Shown here piece after piece: positions 63,091-64,000 of a DNA stretch of 64,000 nucleotides (the stretch's first letter is position 1; each line of letters starts with the position of its first letter). Source of the stretch: Pseudofulvibacter geojedonensis (lineage in GTDB: Bacteria; Bacteroidota; Bacteroidia; Flavobacteriales; Flavobacteriaceae); NCBI RefSeq assembly GCF_042675745.1, contig NZ_JBHTJM010000002.1, positions 62,001-126,000 of the forward strand, given 5' to 3'. The notes under the pieces are model-generated. The model was not told the DNA's origin. It saw nothing but the letters and a program-made list of their open reading frames with translations, and did not search any database. The translations under genes were made by a program, and so were the position numbers.

Positions 63091-63534
63091 ATGAGAAAAG
63101 AATATCAAATAAAACATAAGCTTTTTAAAAACTTTACAGATATAATTTATAATAACCAAAAGGTAGGAGAAATTAAACGAATGTCTTGGTATGGAAATCT
63201 TAATATTACAGTTAATGAGCTTTCATATACATTTATAAGAAAAGGAGTTTTAAATCCTATCATAGAAATTTATAATACCAATAACGAATTGTTGGGAAAA
63301 ATAAAAAATAATGGTTGGGGAAAGTTAACTGTAGAATTTGAAAATAAAACCTACTTGTTTAAACCAATAAATAGATGGACAGGAATTTGGGGACTTTTTA
63401 AAAATGAACAAAAGATAAACTCTTTTAAAAATAAATTCTTAAAAGCCAGTTTAATTGACTACACAAACAACTTAAAACTACTTTTAATTAGTTTATCTAT
63501 AATAAACTCAAGTCAACAAGTAGTTGTAGGATAA
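63091..63534 (+). CDS. Hypothetical protein, beta-rich
   Basis: A 147-residue protein without a family I recognise. It is rich in short beta-strands with repeated aromatic and Gly residues (WYGNLNITVNELSYTFIRKG, NNGWGKLTVEFENKTYLFKP), somewhat like tubby/LURP-one-type scaffolds. A hydrophobic segment near the C-terminus (LKLLLISLSIINSS) could reach the membrane. It lies 55 bases after the YbjN-like gene and 25 before the YbjQ gene. Confidence 0.6.
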   Translation: MRKEYQIKHKLFKNFTDIIYNNQKVGEIKRMSWYGNLNITVNELSYTFIRKGVLNPIIEIYNTNNELLGKIKNNGWGKLTVEFENKTYLFKPINRWTGIWGLFKNEQKINSFKNKFLKASLIDYTNNLKLLLISLSIINSSQQVVVG

Positions 63535-63559
63535 AACTAACCAATAAAAAAACAATATT

Positions 63560-63874
63560 ATGATTATATCAACCACAGATACCGTACCAAACAAAGAAAT
63601 AGTAACCATTTTAGGTGTTGCTAGAGGGAGTACCGTAAGAGCAAGAAATATAGGACGTGACATTTTTGCTGGCCTAAAAAATATAGTAGGTGGCGAAATT
63701 GAAGAGTATACCAAGTTGCAAGCTCATGCTAGAGAACAAGCTATGCAGCGTATGATAGAAGATGCTAGAAAACTAGGTGCAGATGCCGTAATTAATATTC
63801 GCCTTACTACTTCAATGGTTATGCAAGGTGCTTCAGAAATATTAGCCTATGGTACTGCCGTAAAATTAAGTTAG
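63560..63874 (+). CDS. YbjQ (UPF0145) family protein
   Basis: A 104-residue protein of the YbjQ/UPF0145 family, which has a homopentameric ring-forming fold and no settled function. It has the family pattern GVARGSTVRARNIGRDIFAG, GGEIEEYTKLQAHAREQAMQ, RKLGADAVINIRLTTS and SEILAYGTAVKL. The length is exactly typical. The next small membrane-protein gene begins 1 base after its stop. Confidence 0.92.
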   Translation: MIISTTDTVPNKEIVTILGVARGSTVRARNIGRDIFAGLKNIVGGEIEEYTKLQAHAREQAMQRMIEDARKLGADAVINIRLTTSMVMQGASEILAYGTAVKLS

Positions 63875-63875
63875 T

Positions 63876-64000
63876 ATGGAAGCTGCAGCAATTGGATTTC
63901 AGTTACTAGTATGGGCTGTCATCCTCATCATATTAGTCTATTTAATTTTTAGGCGAATACGAGTTAAGAAAACAGAAAATTTTGAACATAGAGATAATTA
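63876..64000 (+). CDS. Small membrane protein, 3'-truncated by the window end
   Basis: An ATG at 63876 opens 41 codons and runs off the window (last bases TA may begin a stop or a Tyr codon). It encodes MEAAAIGFQLLVWAVILIIL, then VYLIFRRIRVKKTENFEHRD and N: one membrane span followed by a basic tail. Its position 1 base after the YbjQ stop indicates co-transcription. The function is unknown. Confidence 0.6.
   Translation, partial: MEAAAIGFQLLVWAVILIILVYLIFRRIRVKKTENFEHRDN

Noticed and set aside
1..64000. CRISPR arrays, insertion sequences, integrases, tRNA and rRNA genes
   Set aside because: No regular direct repeats with spacers, no transposase or integrase motifs and no tRNA-like cloverleaf sequence were found on reading both strands; a dedicated search could not be run.

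Overview
This AT-rich window reads as chromosomal DNA of a member of the Bacteroidota, most likely the family Flavobacteriaceae. The signs are type IX secretion (T9SS) C-terminal sorting domains on two secreted phosphatases, a PorV/PorQ-family outer-membrane protein, a long SecA without the C-terminal zinc-binding motif, and promoters of the Bacteroidetes TTTG / TAnnTTTG kind. The genus cannot be fixed from the sequence. No rRNA, tRNA, CRISPR array, insertion sequence or prophage was seen.

Bases 1-9000 hold ordinary chromosomal genes: the 3' part of dnaN, a DUF4870 membrane protein, a DUF3108 exported protein with a small membrane protein, an M28-family lipoprotein peptidase, pssA followed by a membrane-anchored GH25 lysozyme, a PorV/PorQ protein, a DUF4105 protein and a coupled acyltransferase.

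Bases 9006-47778 are one very long minus-strand surface-polysaccharide locus of 35 genes, mostly overlapping or separated by a few bases. It begins with export and chain-length genes (Wza-like lipoprotein, Wzc-like tyrosine kinase, Wzm/Wzt ABC transporter). It then runs through sugar-modifying modules: an HTTM (gamma-carboxylase-like) protein; an SDR / ATP-grasp / HAD set; a WecE-NeuD-WecF-like set predicting 4-acetamido-4,6-dideoxygalactose; a NeuB-NeuC-NeuA set predicting a nonulosonic acid; and an MBOAT/SGNH pair. These are mixed with about fourteen glycosyltransferases and several acyltransferases. The locus ends with a Wzy/WaaL-type protein and the polyprenyl-phosphate sugar transferase that should start each repeat unit. 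Having both an ABC exporter and Wza/Wzc, with no Wzx flippase visible, is noteworthy. A 22-codon scar of a lost acyltransferase and a 14-bp perfect inverted repeat mark a probable recombination junction near 40.8 kb.

Bases 47888-55120 hold plus-strand housekeeping genes: an ABC-F ATPase, a methyltransferase, a 42-aa membrane peptide, a PduO-type cobalamin adenosyltransferase, a DUF2795 protein with a near-perfect promoter, and secA with a strong terminator. Bases 55284-59787 encode two secreted phosphatases (PhoD-like and calcineurin-like) transcribed together from a consensus promoter. The last 4 kb holds a polytopic membrane protein, an XRE/S24-like regulator paired with a signal-less M23-domain protein, a 23-codon hydrophobic peptide ORF, two small uncharacterised proteins, a YbjQ-family protein and a truncated small membrane protein.

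No fully new system can be proven from the sequence alone. The best candidates for undescribed biology are the modification modules of the polysaccharide locus (HTTM, SDR/ATP-grasp/HAD, and NeuBCA with a hydroxyacid dehydrogenase) and the XRE/M23 pair with its structured upstream region.
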